Program-made: the position numbers and the translations under genes | Shown: positions 6,944 through 14,103 of the stretch, piece after piece | Layout: the number at the start of each line of letters is the position of its first letter | Numbering within the stretch: the first letter of the stretch is position 1 | The notes under the pieces: model-generated | Told to the model about the DNA's origin: nothing | The model's database searches: none | Seen by the model: only the letters and a program-made list of their open reading frames with translations | From: a bacterium | Lineage (GTDB): Bacteria > UBP6 > UBA1177 > JAKLFG01 | Reading direction: 5' to 3' | NCBI GenBank assembly: GCA_022711315.1 | Contig: JAKLFG010000020.1 | Coordinates: 1 to 38,700, forward strand | DNA length: 38,700 bases

Positions 6944-7471
6944 TCAGAGGGCACCGCGGAACTCCTTGAACTTCGGGGTCATTCCCTCGGCTTTCGACCA
7001 GCGTTCTATCTCTTTCATATCGACCGGATGACCTCGCGCCACCATGAGCGCCTGTTCCAGCGACGGCCGGTCGTTCCAGAAATAAAAAGCCGCGAGCCGG
7101 TCCATCACGCAGTGGGTCGGCGTCAGAAGTTTCAGATAGCCGCTTCGCGTCCTTATCTCGTTGAACTCCCTGACCGGTTTGTCGCCCACCGAGAGGGGCG
7201 GGGCGGGAAATTCGACGAACAGTTCGGTGTCGGGATGAGTGAAGTAACGCCCCTTGTTCTTCGCGAAGCCGATGGCGGCGAGCGCCGCTTCGATATCTTT
7301 CAGCGAGGCCGACGAAATAAAATCGAGATCGTTGGAGCGGTAACGATTCTCGGTGTAGATGGACACCACCGCGCCGCCGGTAAGTACCGCGTCGATGCCG
7401 TTCTTCTTGAGCGTACCGCAGACGATGCTCGCCAGATCCTTGATGGTCGTTTTCGCCGTTATCTTCTTCAT
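6944..7471 (-). CDS. Nucleotidyltransferase-fold protein (DUF6036-like)
   Basis: 175 aa. Near residues 31-51 it has the pol-beta-type nucleotidyltransferase signature TGGAVVSIYT...SNDLDF: the GG of the glycine helix and the Asp48-x-Asp50 metal pair. DUF6036/AbiEii-like proteins with this pattern often pair with a small winged-helix partner and behave like minimal nucleotidyltransferase or toxin-antitoxin modules. Its start codon overlaps the end of the upstream winged-helix gene (7468-7471, ATGA), so the two are translated as a unit. The substrate is not known. A toxin or modifying role is inferred from context and family resemblance. Confidence 0.75.
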   Translation of the reverse strand: MKKITAKTTIKDLASIVCGTLKKNGIDAVLTGGAVVSIYTENRYRSNDLDFISSASLKDIEAALAAIGFAKNKGRYFTHPDTELFVEFPAPPLSVGDKPVREFNEIRTRSGYLKLLTPTHCVMDRLAAFYFWNDRPSLEQALMVARGHPVDMKEIERWSKAEGMTPKFKEFRGAL

Positions 7472-7794
7472 GCCGGTTTCCCCCTGCGGCGCGGCCGCGT
7501 CCTGACGATGTAGCGCTCCTTTTCCTCGGGCGTCAAGTACTCGTATGCCTTGGCGAGGAGCGCCCGCAACTCGGCGAGGAAGGGATAGCGCGGGTTCCAG
7601 AAGTACATCAGCGTCCGCCCTTTTTCCACGCTGACCAGTACCCCGGCCCCCTCGAACTTCGCCAATTGCTTCTGCACGGAAGTGAGCGCCGTCCCGAAAT
7701 GCTGGGCGATGCCGCGCGCATAGCCCTCATCAAAACGAGAGAGGTAGAGCAGTACCCGCTCCGCCGCAACACAGCCGAAAAGCGCATCAAGCAT
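7468..7794 (-). CDS. Winged-helix DNA-binding protein, partner of the nucleotidyltransferase
   Basis: 108 aa. MLDALFGCVAAERVLLYLSRFDEGYARGIAQHF and SVQKQLAKFEGAGVLVSVEKGRTLMYFWN form a compact ArsR-like winged helix; the end is basic (RTRPRRRGKPA). The upstream TTG at 7806 is less likely than ATG 7794, which has GGAGG 6 nt before it. First gene of a two-gene unit with a 4-nt overlap. It probably represses its own promoter (7824-7851), which contains symmetrical elements (GACC/GGTC around the -10; TCACA/TGTGA further out). The repressor/antitoxin role is inference. Confidence 0.75.
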   Translation of the reverse strand: MLDALFGCVAAERVLLYLSRFDEGYARGIAQHFGTALTSVQKQLAKFEGAGVLVSVEKGRTLMYFWNPRYPFLAELRALLAKAYEYLTPEEKERYIVRTRPRRRGKPA

Positions 7795-7823
7795 AACGAC
7801 CTCCAAAATAAATCACATGACCT

Positions 7824-7851
7824 ATAATAGCGGTCTATCTGTGAAAGTCAA
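7824..7851 (-). promoter_or_regulatory. Promoter of the winged-helix/nucleotidyltransferase unit
   Basis: On the minus strand: TTGACT (7851-7846), 16-bp spacer, TATTAT (7829-7824), about 30 nt before the ATG at 7794. GACC/GGTC half-sites bracket the -10 and TCACA/TGTGA lie outside it, which would suit autoregulation. Confidence 0.6.
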
Positions 7852-7863
7852 GAGAAGAGAGAT

Positions 7864-7877
7864 CAGTCCTCAATATT
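7864..7877 (-). repeat. Inverted-repeat family, short reverse copy
   Basis: cagtcctcaatatt is the reverse complement of the start of the copy at 4953 and has the same 'gactg' variant. It sits just upstream of the promoter at 7824-7851. Confidence 0.55.
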
Positions 7878-7929
7878 AGACCTTTTTTGTAGTCACTAGC
7901 ACATCATCCTCCCCACATCGGGCCGCGCC

Positions 7930-8016
7930 GAGAATCGTGAATCGTGAGAAGTGAATCGTGAGAGGTGAGTCGTGAGAGGTGAGTCCGTGAGCGGTGAGCG
8001 GTGAGCGGTGAGTCGT
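7930..8016. repeat. Heptamer tandem array (GTGANNN), about 12 units
   Basis: Units read gtgaatc, gtgagaa, gtgagag, gtgagtc and gtgagcg, in register except for one extra C after a gtgagtc unit. The array sits between the promoter region of the nucleotidyltransferase pair and the stop codon of the DUF4143 ATPase, and fills most of the non-coding 7878-8020 stretch. No gene is seen in it. Confidence 0.85.
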
Positions 8017-8020
8017 ATGT

Positions 8021-9259
8021 CTATCGAGCCGTTCCCCGTGCCTGCATGAGCGGAACGCGGAAGATCCCCTTCTCCAACTCCATCGCGTCGCCCGCCGGCG
8101 TGATGACGCCGGTGAAACGGACCTTCTCGCCGTAGGTCTCCCGGAACGCCTTCAGGCCGCGCAGTTCGTTCCTCTTCACATCCATCCGCCATTTGCACTC
8201 GAACCCGTACAGATACCCGCCCGTTTCGATGACGATATCGACCTCCGTTCCCGCCGAGGTGCGCCAATGGTACATCTCGGCCGGTAGGAGAGAGGAAGAG
8301 AGGACGGCGCGGACATCCTGTATGACGCGGCTCTCGAAAATGGCGCCGAGCGCCGGATGCGTCAGCAGACCTTCCCGGGAACCTATCTGCAACAGGTGGC
8401 AGATAAGCGCACTGTCGAACAGGCACCCTTTCGGTGTTTTGACCAGCCGTTTGATCGCGTTGCCGGTATAGGGCGCCAGCGAGGTCCATATATGTCCCGC
8501 GTGCAGCCACTCGAGCCAACGGTTCGCGGTGGGTGAGGATATCCCGAGTTCCCTGCCGAGGTGACTCTTGTTCAGCAGTTGACCGCTGAGCGGCGCCAAC
8601 AGTTTGAGGAACGAAGCCAGATGAACCGGTTCGGCGCCGGCGTACATTTCGGGCACATCGCGTTCCACATAGGTCTTGACATAACTGTCGAGATACCCTG
8701 CCCGGAACCGCTCCGGTTTCTCGATCATGCCGGGAAGGCCGCCGTTCAACAGTTCCTGCGCCGGATCATCGATGACGAAGCGGTCGGCGGCCCGGGGCGG
8801 CGTTCCCCCGGCCAGCAGGTCTGTCAGCCAGGGAGCGACGGCGCCTTTGCCGTGGCGCTCGGCCAGGGTCATCGGATGAAGTTGCAGGAGAAGGGCCCGG
8901 CCCGCGAGCGATTCCTTGAGCCCGCGGATCAGGTTGAACTGCTGGGAGCCGGTGATGATGAACCGTCTTTTTTCCTTCCGGTCGACCGATAACTTGATGG
9001 CGGGAAAAAGTTCGGGCGCGTACTGGACCTCGTCAACGATAAGGTCGCCGGGAAAGTTCTTCAATAGGAGTTGCGGATCGCGCTTGGCCTGTGCGCGCAG
9101 GGTCAGGTCGTCAAGCGAGAGATAGGTGAAGGAGGCGCCGAAGGTCTCCTGCAGCAGTGTCGATTTGCCGGTCTGACGGGCGCCGGTGAGTACGACGACG
9201 GGGAAGTGGGCGACCGCATCGATCAGGTTTTTTTCTATCATGCGTGGTAGGTACGCCAT
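8021..9259 (-). CDS. AAA-family ATPase with DUF4143 C-terminal domain
   Basis: 412 aa. Walker A GARQTGKST at residues 26-34, Walker B DLIVDEVQ with Asp76/Glu77, and a sensor-like FIITGSQQFNL. The C-terminal half has the DUF4143 pattern, including the nuclease-like strand TEVDIVIETGGYLYGFECKW. These ATPases are common, scattered accessory genes of unknown role in bacteria and archaea. The TEVD...ECK motif resembles a PD-(D/E)xK core, though nuclease activity is unproven. The ATG at 9259 has GGAGG 6 nt before it. Immediately upstream is an AT-rich inverted repeat overlapping the predicted -10 (9270-9311), and before that a small ORF on the same strand. Confidence 0.9.
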   Translation of the reverse strand: MAYLPRMIEKNLIDAVAHFPVVVLTGARQTGKSTLLQETFGASFTYLSLDDLTLRAQAKRDPQLLLKNFPGDLIVDEVQYAPELFPAIKLSVDRKEKRRFIITGSQQFNLIRGLKESLAGRALLLQLHPMTLAERHGKGAVAPWLTDLLAGGTPPRAADRFVIDDPAQELLNGGLPGMIEKPERFRAGYLDSYVKTYVERDVPEMYAGAEPVHLASFLKLLAPLSGQLLNKSHLGRELGISSPTANRWLEWLHAGHIWTSLAPYTGNAIKRLVKTPKGCLFDSALICHLLQIGSREGLLTHPALGAIFESRVIQDVRAVLSSSLLPAEMYHWRTSAGTEVDIVIETGGYLYGFECKWRMDVKRNELRGLKAFRETYGEKVRFTGVITPAGDAMELEKGIFRVPLMQARGTAR

Positions 9260-9269
9260 GCGAGCCTCC

Positions 9270-9291
9270 GTTAAATCTGTGTAAATTTAAC
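9270..9291. promoter_or_regulatory. Inverted repeat, probable operator of the ATPase gene
   Basis: gttaaat-8 nt-atttaac. It lies 10 bp upstream of the ATPase start and covers the predicted -10 at 9284-9289. Position and symmetry suit a repressor site; which protein binds is unknown. Confidence 0.5.
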
Positions 9292-9311
9292 GAGCGGCGT
9301 TAAAATTGCAA
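9284..9311 (-). promoter_or_regulatory. Predicted promoter of the DUF4143 ATPase
   Basis: On the minus strand: TTGCAA (9311-9306), 16-bp spacer, TAAATT (9289-9284). It overlaps the end of the small upstream ORF and the inverted repeat at 9270-9291. Confidence 0.45.
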
Positions 9312-9472
9312 GTTTTTATTCGCCTAGAATCCCACTTTCCGCCGGTCGCCGCGCTCGCAAAGATGATCATATCCCGCCCTGTGACCAATTCATCGGGGAT
9401 GGCGATCCGCTCATACATCGCGGCGAGATACCGCCGCACCACGAATGGTTTGAATTCTAGGGAATTTCTCAT
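9287..9472 (-). CDS. Small hypothetical protein upstream of the ATPase
   Basis: 61 aa, starting M-R-N-S-L-E-F-K-P-F-V-V-R-R-Y-L. I do not recognise it. It merits an entry because the ATG at 9472 is preceded by GGAGG at 6 nt and by a near-consensus promoter at 9543-9571, and because it ends 27 bp before the ATPase start on the same strand. The first ~50 residues look protein-like. The last ~15 (KWDSRRIKTCNFNAAR) are encoded by the AT-rich promoter region of the ATPase, so the gene may be a 3'-truncated remnant that runs into foreign sequence. It could be a leader or regulator of the ATPase, or a fossil. Confidence 0.4.
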   Translation of the reverse strand: MRNSLEFKPFVVRRYLAAMYERIAIPDELVTGRDMIIFASAATGGKWDSRRIKTCNFNAAR

Positions 9473-9542
9473 GATGACCTCCGCTTTAGCAGAACTTCTT
9501 AACGCGCCCGCAAGCTGGTGTTCAAATCGGCGCAACAGGGGC

Positions 9543-9571
9543 ATGATACCCGCCTCATGGATCTTTGTCAA
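9543..9571 (-). promoter_or_regulatory. Near-consensus sigma70 promoter
   Basis: On the minus strand: TTGACA (9571-9566), 17-bp spacer, TATCAT (9548-9543). Transcription would run through the 61-aa ORF, with a leader of about 60 nt, toward the ATPase gene. Between this promoter and the one at 9658 (plus strand) I see no gene. Confidence 0.6.
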
Positions 9572-9657
9572 CCGAAATATCCCGAAGAGGGGGACCATCG
9601 GGGCCACCTCATCCGGGATGAAAAACGGGTCCGGCCGGCCGGGTGGGTAAGGTTTTC

Positions 9658-9685
9658 TTGCTACGCCTCCCTTTTTCTGTCATAA
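9658..9685 (+). promoter_or_regulatory. Possible promoter of the MFS gene
   Basis: TTGCTA (9658-9663), 16-bp spacer, TCATAA (9680-9685), very close to the ATG at 9693, so the mRNA would be nearly leaderless. The -10 is weak. Confidence 0.35.
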
Positions 9686-9692
9686 GTCGCCC

Positions 9693-10940
9693 ATGAGACT
9701 GAAACGCTATCTGACGAGCGACCCGGTGTGGGTGTTCACAACGAACTTCTGCGAAGGGTTCCCCTACACGGTCATCCGCGTCATATCGAACTTCTACCTC
9801 GCTACGACGCAGGTGGCGGTGGAACTCATCGGGCTCACCGCGCTGTTCGGTATCCCGTGGACCTTCAAGTTCCTGTGGAGCCCCTTCATCGACCGGTTCT
9901 TCTCCCGGCGGCAGTGGATGCTCGCGATGCAGGCGCTCCTGATGCTCGTCGCGTCGGCGCTCACGCTCCTGTCGCCGTTCCCGGGGCTCGTGCCGGTCAT
10001 GTTCGTCATATTCTTCGTCGGGTCGGTGTTCGCCGCCACCAACGATGTGGCCACCGACGGTTATTACATGGAGGCGCTCTCCGAGGAGCGGCAGGCGCGG
10101 TGGGTCGGCCTGCGCGTGCTCGCCTACCGCATCGCCATGATGGCGGGCACCGGCGTCGTCGCGACGGTCGGCGCGGTCGCCAGTTGGCCGCTCGCGTTCC
10201 TGCTCGCCGCCGTCATCATGGGGGCGTTCTTCCTGTACCACCTGTTCTTCCTTCCCTGCCCGCCGGTCCGGCCGCCCGCCGCGGCGACCGCGGAAAGAAC
10301 GCCCTACTTCGAGGCGTTCCTCACCTATCTCCAGCGTCCCCGCATCGTCGCGATACTGCTGTTCATCGTCTTTTTGCGGGCCGGGGAATACATGCTCCAC
10401 GCGATGGTGAGCCCCTTCTTCGTGTCGATAGGCATCGCGGCCCATTACGGCTGGATATCGTCGTTCGTCGGGCTCCCCGCCACCATCGCCGGCGCGCTCG
10501 CCGGCGGCTGGCTCATCGCGCGGTTCGGCCTGCGGCGCATGCTGTGGCCGCTCGTGCTGTTCCAGAACCTCACCAACCTGCTGTACACCGGGCTCGCGTA
10601 CCGACTGCAGGACGGCGGGTACGCCGAACTGTCCCGCGTGGTCGCCGCCGCGACGGTGAACGGCATAGAGAACCTGTCGTCGGGGATGGGCAACGCGGTG
10701 CTCGTCGTATTCCTCATGCGGCTGTGCCGCGCCGATTTCCGCGCCGCCCACTACGCCATCGGGTCGGGGCTCATGGGGCTCGCCGGGATATTCGCCGGGT
10801 CGGTGTCGGGCTTCATCGTCCGCGATCACGGCTACGCGCTGATGTTCCTCGCCAGTTTTCTCGCCGCCGCCCCGGCGCTTCTCGCCATCCCGCGGATCCC
10901 CATACCGACAGAATTTGACAAACGCCCCGCGGATACCTAA
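9693..10940 (+). CDS. MFS transporter of the AmpG/PAT type
   Basis: 415 aa with about 12 hydrophobic segments; inner membrane. The N-terminal half carries AmpG-like features: FKFLWSPFIDRFF after TM2 (AmpG has an LWxPxxDR pattern) and ATNDVATDGYYMEAL where AmpG has ATQDIxxDA. The C-terminal repeat contains IGIAAHYGWISS and AGALAGGWLIARFGLRR. AmpG imports anhydro-muropeptides during wall recycling, while other PAT members carry different cargo, so muropeptide import is a reasonable but unproven guess. The promoter of the following MCE operon overlaps its last codons, so the next genes need not be cotranscribed with it. Confidence 0.8.
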   Translation: MRLKRYLTSDPVWVFTTNFCEGFPYTVIRVISNFYLATTQVAVELIGLTALFGIPWTFKFLWSPFIDRFFSRRQWMLAMQALLMLVASALTLLSPFPGLVPVMFVIFFVGSVFAATNDVATDGYYMEALSEERQARWVGLRVLAYRIAMMAGTGVVATVGAVASWPLAFLLAAVIMGAFFLYHLFFLPCPPVRPPAAATAERTPYFEAFLTYLQRPRIVAILLFIVFLRAGEYMLHAMVSPFFVSIGIAAHYGWISSFVGLPATIAGALAGGWLIARFGLRRMLWPLVLFQNLTNLLYTGLAYRLQDGGYAELSRVVAAATVNGIENLSSGMGNAVLVVFLMRLCRADFRAAHYAIGSGLMGLAGIFAGSVSGFIVRDHGYALMFLASFLAAAPALLAIPRIPIPTEFDKRPADT

Positions 10941-10943
10941 AAT
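10915..10943 (+). promoter_or_regulatory. Strong sigma70 promoter of the MCE-ligase operon
   Basis: TTGACA (10915-10920), exact 17-bp spacer, TAAAAT (10938-10943). It overlaps the last 26 bases of the MFS coding region and lies 30 bp before the MlaD-family start at 10974. One of the best promoter matches in the window. Confidence 0.7.
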
Positions 10944-10973
10944 ACCCCGTACTATTTTTCTCCTGTAGGTGGG

Positions 10974-11954
10974 ATGCAGATCACCCCGGCTCAGAAACGA
11001 CGGGTCGCCCTCTTCTTCCTCGGCGGCGGCGCCCTGTTCGTCATCGTCGTCGGCATCATCATCGGCGACAAACTGCTCAAGCGGGAGGATTGCTACTACT
11101 CGAATTTCCGCGATGTTTCGGTCGCCGGGCTCTCGGAGGGGTCGAGCGTCAAGTTCCAAGGCATGAACATCGGGAGCGTCCGCGACATAGCCATCGACGA
11201 GATGGATTCCGCCATCATCCGGATACATTTCTGCCTCAAGCCCGACACCCCCATGAAGGAGGGGACGACCGCCCAGCTGGGGAGCGTCGGCATCACCGGG
11301 CTCAAGTTCCTCGAACTCAAGGGCGGCGGCAAGTGGCGCGACATCCCGGAGGGCGGCGAGGTGCCCTCCATCAGTTCGCAGTGGGACCAGATAACCGGCA
11401 AGGCCGAGGTCATCGCCGAGAAACTGGAGATCATCCTGAACAATGTGAACAATGTGGTTCAGGATGTGAAACCGGAAAAGGTCAAACAGATAGTGGACAA
11501 TGTCGCCGGCATATCGGCGTCGCTCAACACCATCCTCACGCAGAACAAGGACAATGTCCGGACGCTCACCGGCGAGTCGGCCATCTTCATGCGGAAACTC
11601 AACGACAGCATGGATGAACTCGACAAGGTGGTGACCGATGTCCGCGCGATGACCGCCAAGGACGGCGCGATCACCGGTGCGTTGCAGAGTGTGTCGGGAG
11701 CCGCCGACGAGATCGGTAAGGCGACCCGCGAGGCCGACATCAAGGGGACGATGGAGAAGATATCGCTCCTGCTCGATTCGCTCAACAAGACGACCGAGAC
11801 CATCAACCTGACGCTCGTGCGGAGCCGCGAGGACATCAACAAGTCGCTGGACAACCTCTCCGAGAGCATGATGAACTTCAACGAGTTCACCCGCATCATC
11901 ATGGAGAATCCGGCGGCGATCCTGCAGGGCACCGGATCGGAGGATAAGAAATGA
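10974..11954 (+). CDS. MlaD/MCE-domain protein
   Basis: 326 aa. A single N-terminal transmembrane helix (about residues 11-31) is followed by one MCE domain (YYSNFRDVSVAGLSEGSSVKFQGMNIGSVRDI, ending near GVPSI) and a long helical, coiled-coil-like C-terminal region of ~180 residues. MCE proteins form hexameric rings that bind and shuttle lipids between inner and outer membrane, anchored to an MlaFE-type ABC transporter. Here no permease or ATPase gene is adjacent. The downstream overlapping genes encode an auxiliary lipoprotein and a barrel. AGGTGG lies just before the ATG. First gene of the operon from the promoter at 10915. Confidence 0.9.
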   Translation: MQITPAQKRRVALFFLGGGALFVIVVGIIIGDKLLKREDCYYSNFRDVSVAGLSEGSSVKFQGMNIGSVRDIAIDEMDSAIIRIHFCLKPDTPMKEGTTAQLGSVGITGLKFLELKGGGKWRDIPEGGEVPSISSQWDQITGKAEVIAEKLEIILNNVNNVVQDVKPEKVKQIVDNVAGISASLNTILTQNKDNVRTLTGESAIFMRKLNDSMDELDKVVTDVRAMTAKDGAITGALQSVSGAADEIGKATREADIKGTMEKISLLLDSLNKTTETINLTLVRSREDINKSLDNLSESMMNFNEFTRIIMENPAAILQGTGSEDKK

Positions 11955-12550
11955 GACGGACGGCGGCGACACTGGGTCTTGTCTTCTGCGCGGCGCTTCT
12001 TTTCGGGGGCTGTTTCGGGTCTCAGGCGAAGAAGCACTACTACCGCGTGTACTACCGCCCCCAGACGGCCCGCGTGGTCCCGGTGCCGGCGACCGCCCGC
12101 GTGAAGACGCTCGAGATAGACAAGGTGTACCGCCGCTACAATCTCGTGTACCGCACCTCCCCCTACGAGATATTCTACTACCCGAACCACTACTGGGCCT
12201 CCCGTCCCGAGGACATGATGACCGATCTGGTCTACGCGCACCTCAAGACGGCCGGCCTGTTCACCGATCTCATCATAAAACTCGACAAGACCCCCGACTA
12301 CGAGGTGACCGGCGAGATACGCGAGATAGATATGTTCGACAGCGGCGACCGCTGGTTCGCCCACCTGAGCATGGTGCTCACCCTCAAGGACTTCAAGACC
12401 GGCGCGGTGCTTGCCGCGCACCCGTTCGACGAGCGGCGCGAGGTGTTCGGCCGCGAGCCGGTGCATACCGTCCGGGCGATCGGCGAGATAGCGGAGCAGG
12501 AGATAGAGAGATTCATTCAACATATCGCCGCCGAACTTGGTAAAAAGTAA
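11951..12550 (+). CDS. ABC-transport auxiliary lipoprotein (PqiC/DUF330-like)
   Basis: 199 aa. The N-terminal signal peptide ends in lipobox LFGGC, so it is a lipoprotein. The body fits the PqiC-like auxiliary component family found with MCE systems: HYYRVYYRP, then a domain containing LEIDKVYRRYNLVYRTSPYEIFYYPNH and a C-terminal AIGEIAEQEIERFI helix. Such lipoproteins work on the periplasmic face of the outer membrane next to MCE proteins. It overlaps the MlaD-family gene by 4 nt (ATGA) and the next gene by 14 nt, so it is tightly coupled to both. The family call is by pattern and is moderately sure. Confidence 0.8.
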   Translation: MRRTAATLGLVFCAALLFGGCFGSQAKKHYYRVYYRPQTARVVPVPATARVKTLEIDKVYRRYNLVYRTSPYEIFYYPNHYWASRPEDMMTDLVYAHLKTAGLFTDLIIKLDKTPDYEVTGEIREIDMFDSGDRWFAHLSMVLTLKDFKTGAVLAAHPFDERREVFGREPVHTVRAIGEIAEQEIERFIQHIAAELGKK

Positions 12551-14090
12551 CCGCCTCCTCGCACCTTTTCTTTTTTTACTGCTGTGCGCGCTCCCGCTGG
12601 GGGCGCTCACCCTCGACGCCCGGCAGGTCAAGGACCCGCGGATACAGGAGCAGTTGGCGCGCGACGCGACGCTCGTCCCGATGGAAAAGGGGGCGGTGTT
12701 CGTCCCGTGGCTCGTCGACAGCCAGCGCGAGCCGACCTACGCGGTCTACCGCGGCGAGGATTTCATCACCGACGCCGAGACGGGGCGGCGGGTCGTGCTC
12801 GACCCGGGCGATTATGTGCTCTACATCGGGTCGGGGCCGCTCGATACCCGCATCGTCTTCTATGTCACGGTGAAGCCGGAACGGGTGACGGTGGTCATGC
12901 CGGTGTGGGGCGCGCTCATCGTGCAGGTCGTGGACGCGTACCGCAACCCGCTCCGCGAGGGGTACCAGATAAGCGACGAGGAGACCAAACTGTACTACGG
13001 CGCCGGGTCCGGCACCGACGAGACGCTCGGCGAGAAGCCGCTCATCTGGATACTGCGGCCGGGGCTGTACCGCGTATCGAAGAAAGGGGAGGCGCCCGAT
13101 TCGTACCGCAATTTCGTGACGGTGCGCCTGATAGAGCGGCATGCGAGCACCGTCCTGCTCGTGTTCGACGAGAAGACCCATCAACTGCTCGGCGGCGGCG
13201 AGGTGGCGGGCGACGAACAGATGACCCAGAAGGGGAACTGGGACCTGCGCCTCCTGCTGTCCGGGTCGCTGTCGTTCACCAACTCGGGCTATATGATCGA
13301 AGGGGCGGTCGCCGAGAACTCGCTCGCGCTCGGCAGTTCCCTCAACGCGGCGGCGCTGTACGACGACGACGACTGGATATACAGCGCCCGGCTCGACCTG
13401 TTCGAGGACCTCATGATGCAGGACAACCGGAAGGTGCGCAACACCCGCGACATGGCGAAGTTCGACACCTCGGTCATCTACCGCATCGAGAAGTGGGTGG
13501 GGCCCTATCTGTCGACGCGGCTCAACACGCGGCTGTTCTTCGATTACCGCGATTACTCGAAAACGGAGTTGACCTATGTCGGGGTGGAGCGCGACGGGCG
13601 GCGCTGGCAGATGCGGCCCGGCGACATACTCATAGCGAAGACCGGCTCCCCGACGACCATTCAGGAGGGGCTCGGGTTCAACTTCGAGTACCGCTGGGGC
13701 ACGCTCTTCTTCCTGACCGCCCGCGCCGGGTACGGTCTCAAACAGGACATCGCGCCGTTCTACTACGACGAATCGCACGACGACCCCGCGACGCCGGAGT
13801 ACGAGATCCTCCGGATAGATCCGTTCAACCTTTCCCACGGCCCCGAGTTCTCGGTCTATTTCACGCTCATGCCGCTCTCGTTCCTCGAGATAAAGGAGGA
13901 CTTCATCTCGCTCCTGCCGGTCGAGCATCCCTCGCAGACCTATTTCAGCGCCGAGACCACCGTATCCATCTGGATATCGAGTTTCGCGACCATCCAGTAC
14001 CTGTTCTGGGTCGAGCGCCAGCCGTTCATATCGCAGGACATCCGCGGGTACCACGCGGTCACCGTGCAACTGTTCTACCGCGTGTTCTGA
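12537..14090 (+). CDS. Putative outer-membrane beta-barrel protein
   Basis: 517 aa. The start is a TTG at 12537 inside the preceding gene; it gives a good signal peptide (V-K-S-N-R-L-L-A-P-F-L-F-L-L-L-C-A-L-P-L-G-A). Residues ~25-220 look like a periplasmic beta-rich region. From ~235 on there are alternating hydrophobic/polar strands rich in Tyr/Trp, such as LNTRLFFDYRDY, LGFNFEYRWGTLFFLTARAGYGL and FATIQYLFWVERQ. The last strand is VTVQLFYRVF, with the terminal Phe typical of outer-membrane barrels recognised by BamA. I do not recognise a specific family. Its place directly after an MCE protein and auxiliary lipoprotein suggests a partner in envelope lipid or polysaccharide export; this is inference. 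Confidence 0.7.
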   Translation: MVKSNRLLAPFLFLLLCALPLGALTLDARQVKDPRIQEQLARDATLVPMEKGAVFVPWLVDSQREPTYAVYRGEDFITDAETGRRVVLDPGDYVLYIGSGPLDTRIVFYVTVKPERVTVVMPVWGALIVQVVDAYRNPLREGYQISDEETKLYYGAGSGTDETLGEKPLIWILRPGLYRVSKKGEAPDSYRNFVTVRLIERHASTVLLVFDEKTHQLLGGGEVAGDEQMTQKGNWDLRLLLSGSLSFTNSGYMIEGAVAENSLALGSSLNAAALYDDDDWIYSARLDLFEDLMMQDNRKVRNTRDMAKFDTSVIYRIEKWVGPYLSTRLNTRLFFDYRDYSKTELTYVGVERDGRRWQMRPGDILIAKTGSPTTIQEGLGFNFEYRWGTLFFLTARAGYGLKQDIAPFYYDESHDDPATPEYEILRIDPFNLSHGPEFSVYFTLMPLSFLEIKEDFISLLPVEHPSQTYFSAETTVSIWISSFATIQYLFWVERQPFISQDIRGYHAVTVQLFYRVF

Positions 14091-14103
14091 GGGAGGGACG
14101 ATC

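Noticed and set aside
7930..8016. CRISPR array
   Set aside because: Units are 7 bp with no spacers; no cas genes nearby.
9306..9650. 114-aa plus-strand open frame
   Set aside because: No Shine-Dalgarno or recognisable pattern; the minus strand carries the promoter and ribosome-binding site here.
9609..11972. Long 787-aa open frame on the minus strand
   Set aside because: Antisense to the MFS and MlaD-family genes; composition (Arg/His/Asp/Glu-rich, no domains) is that of a GC-rich shadow frame.
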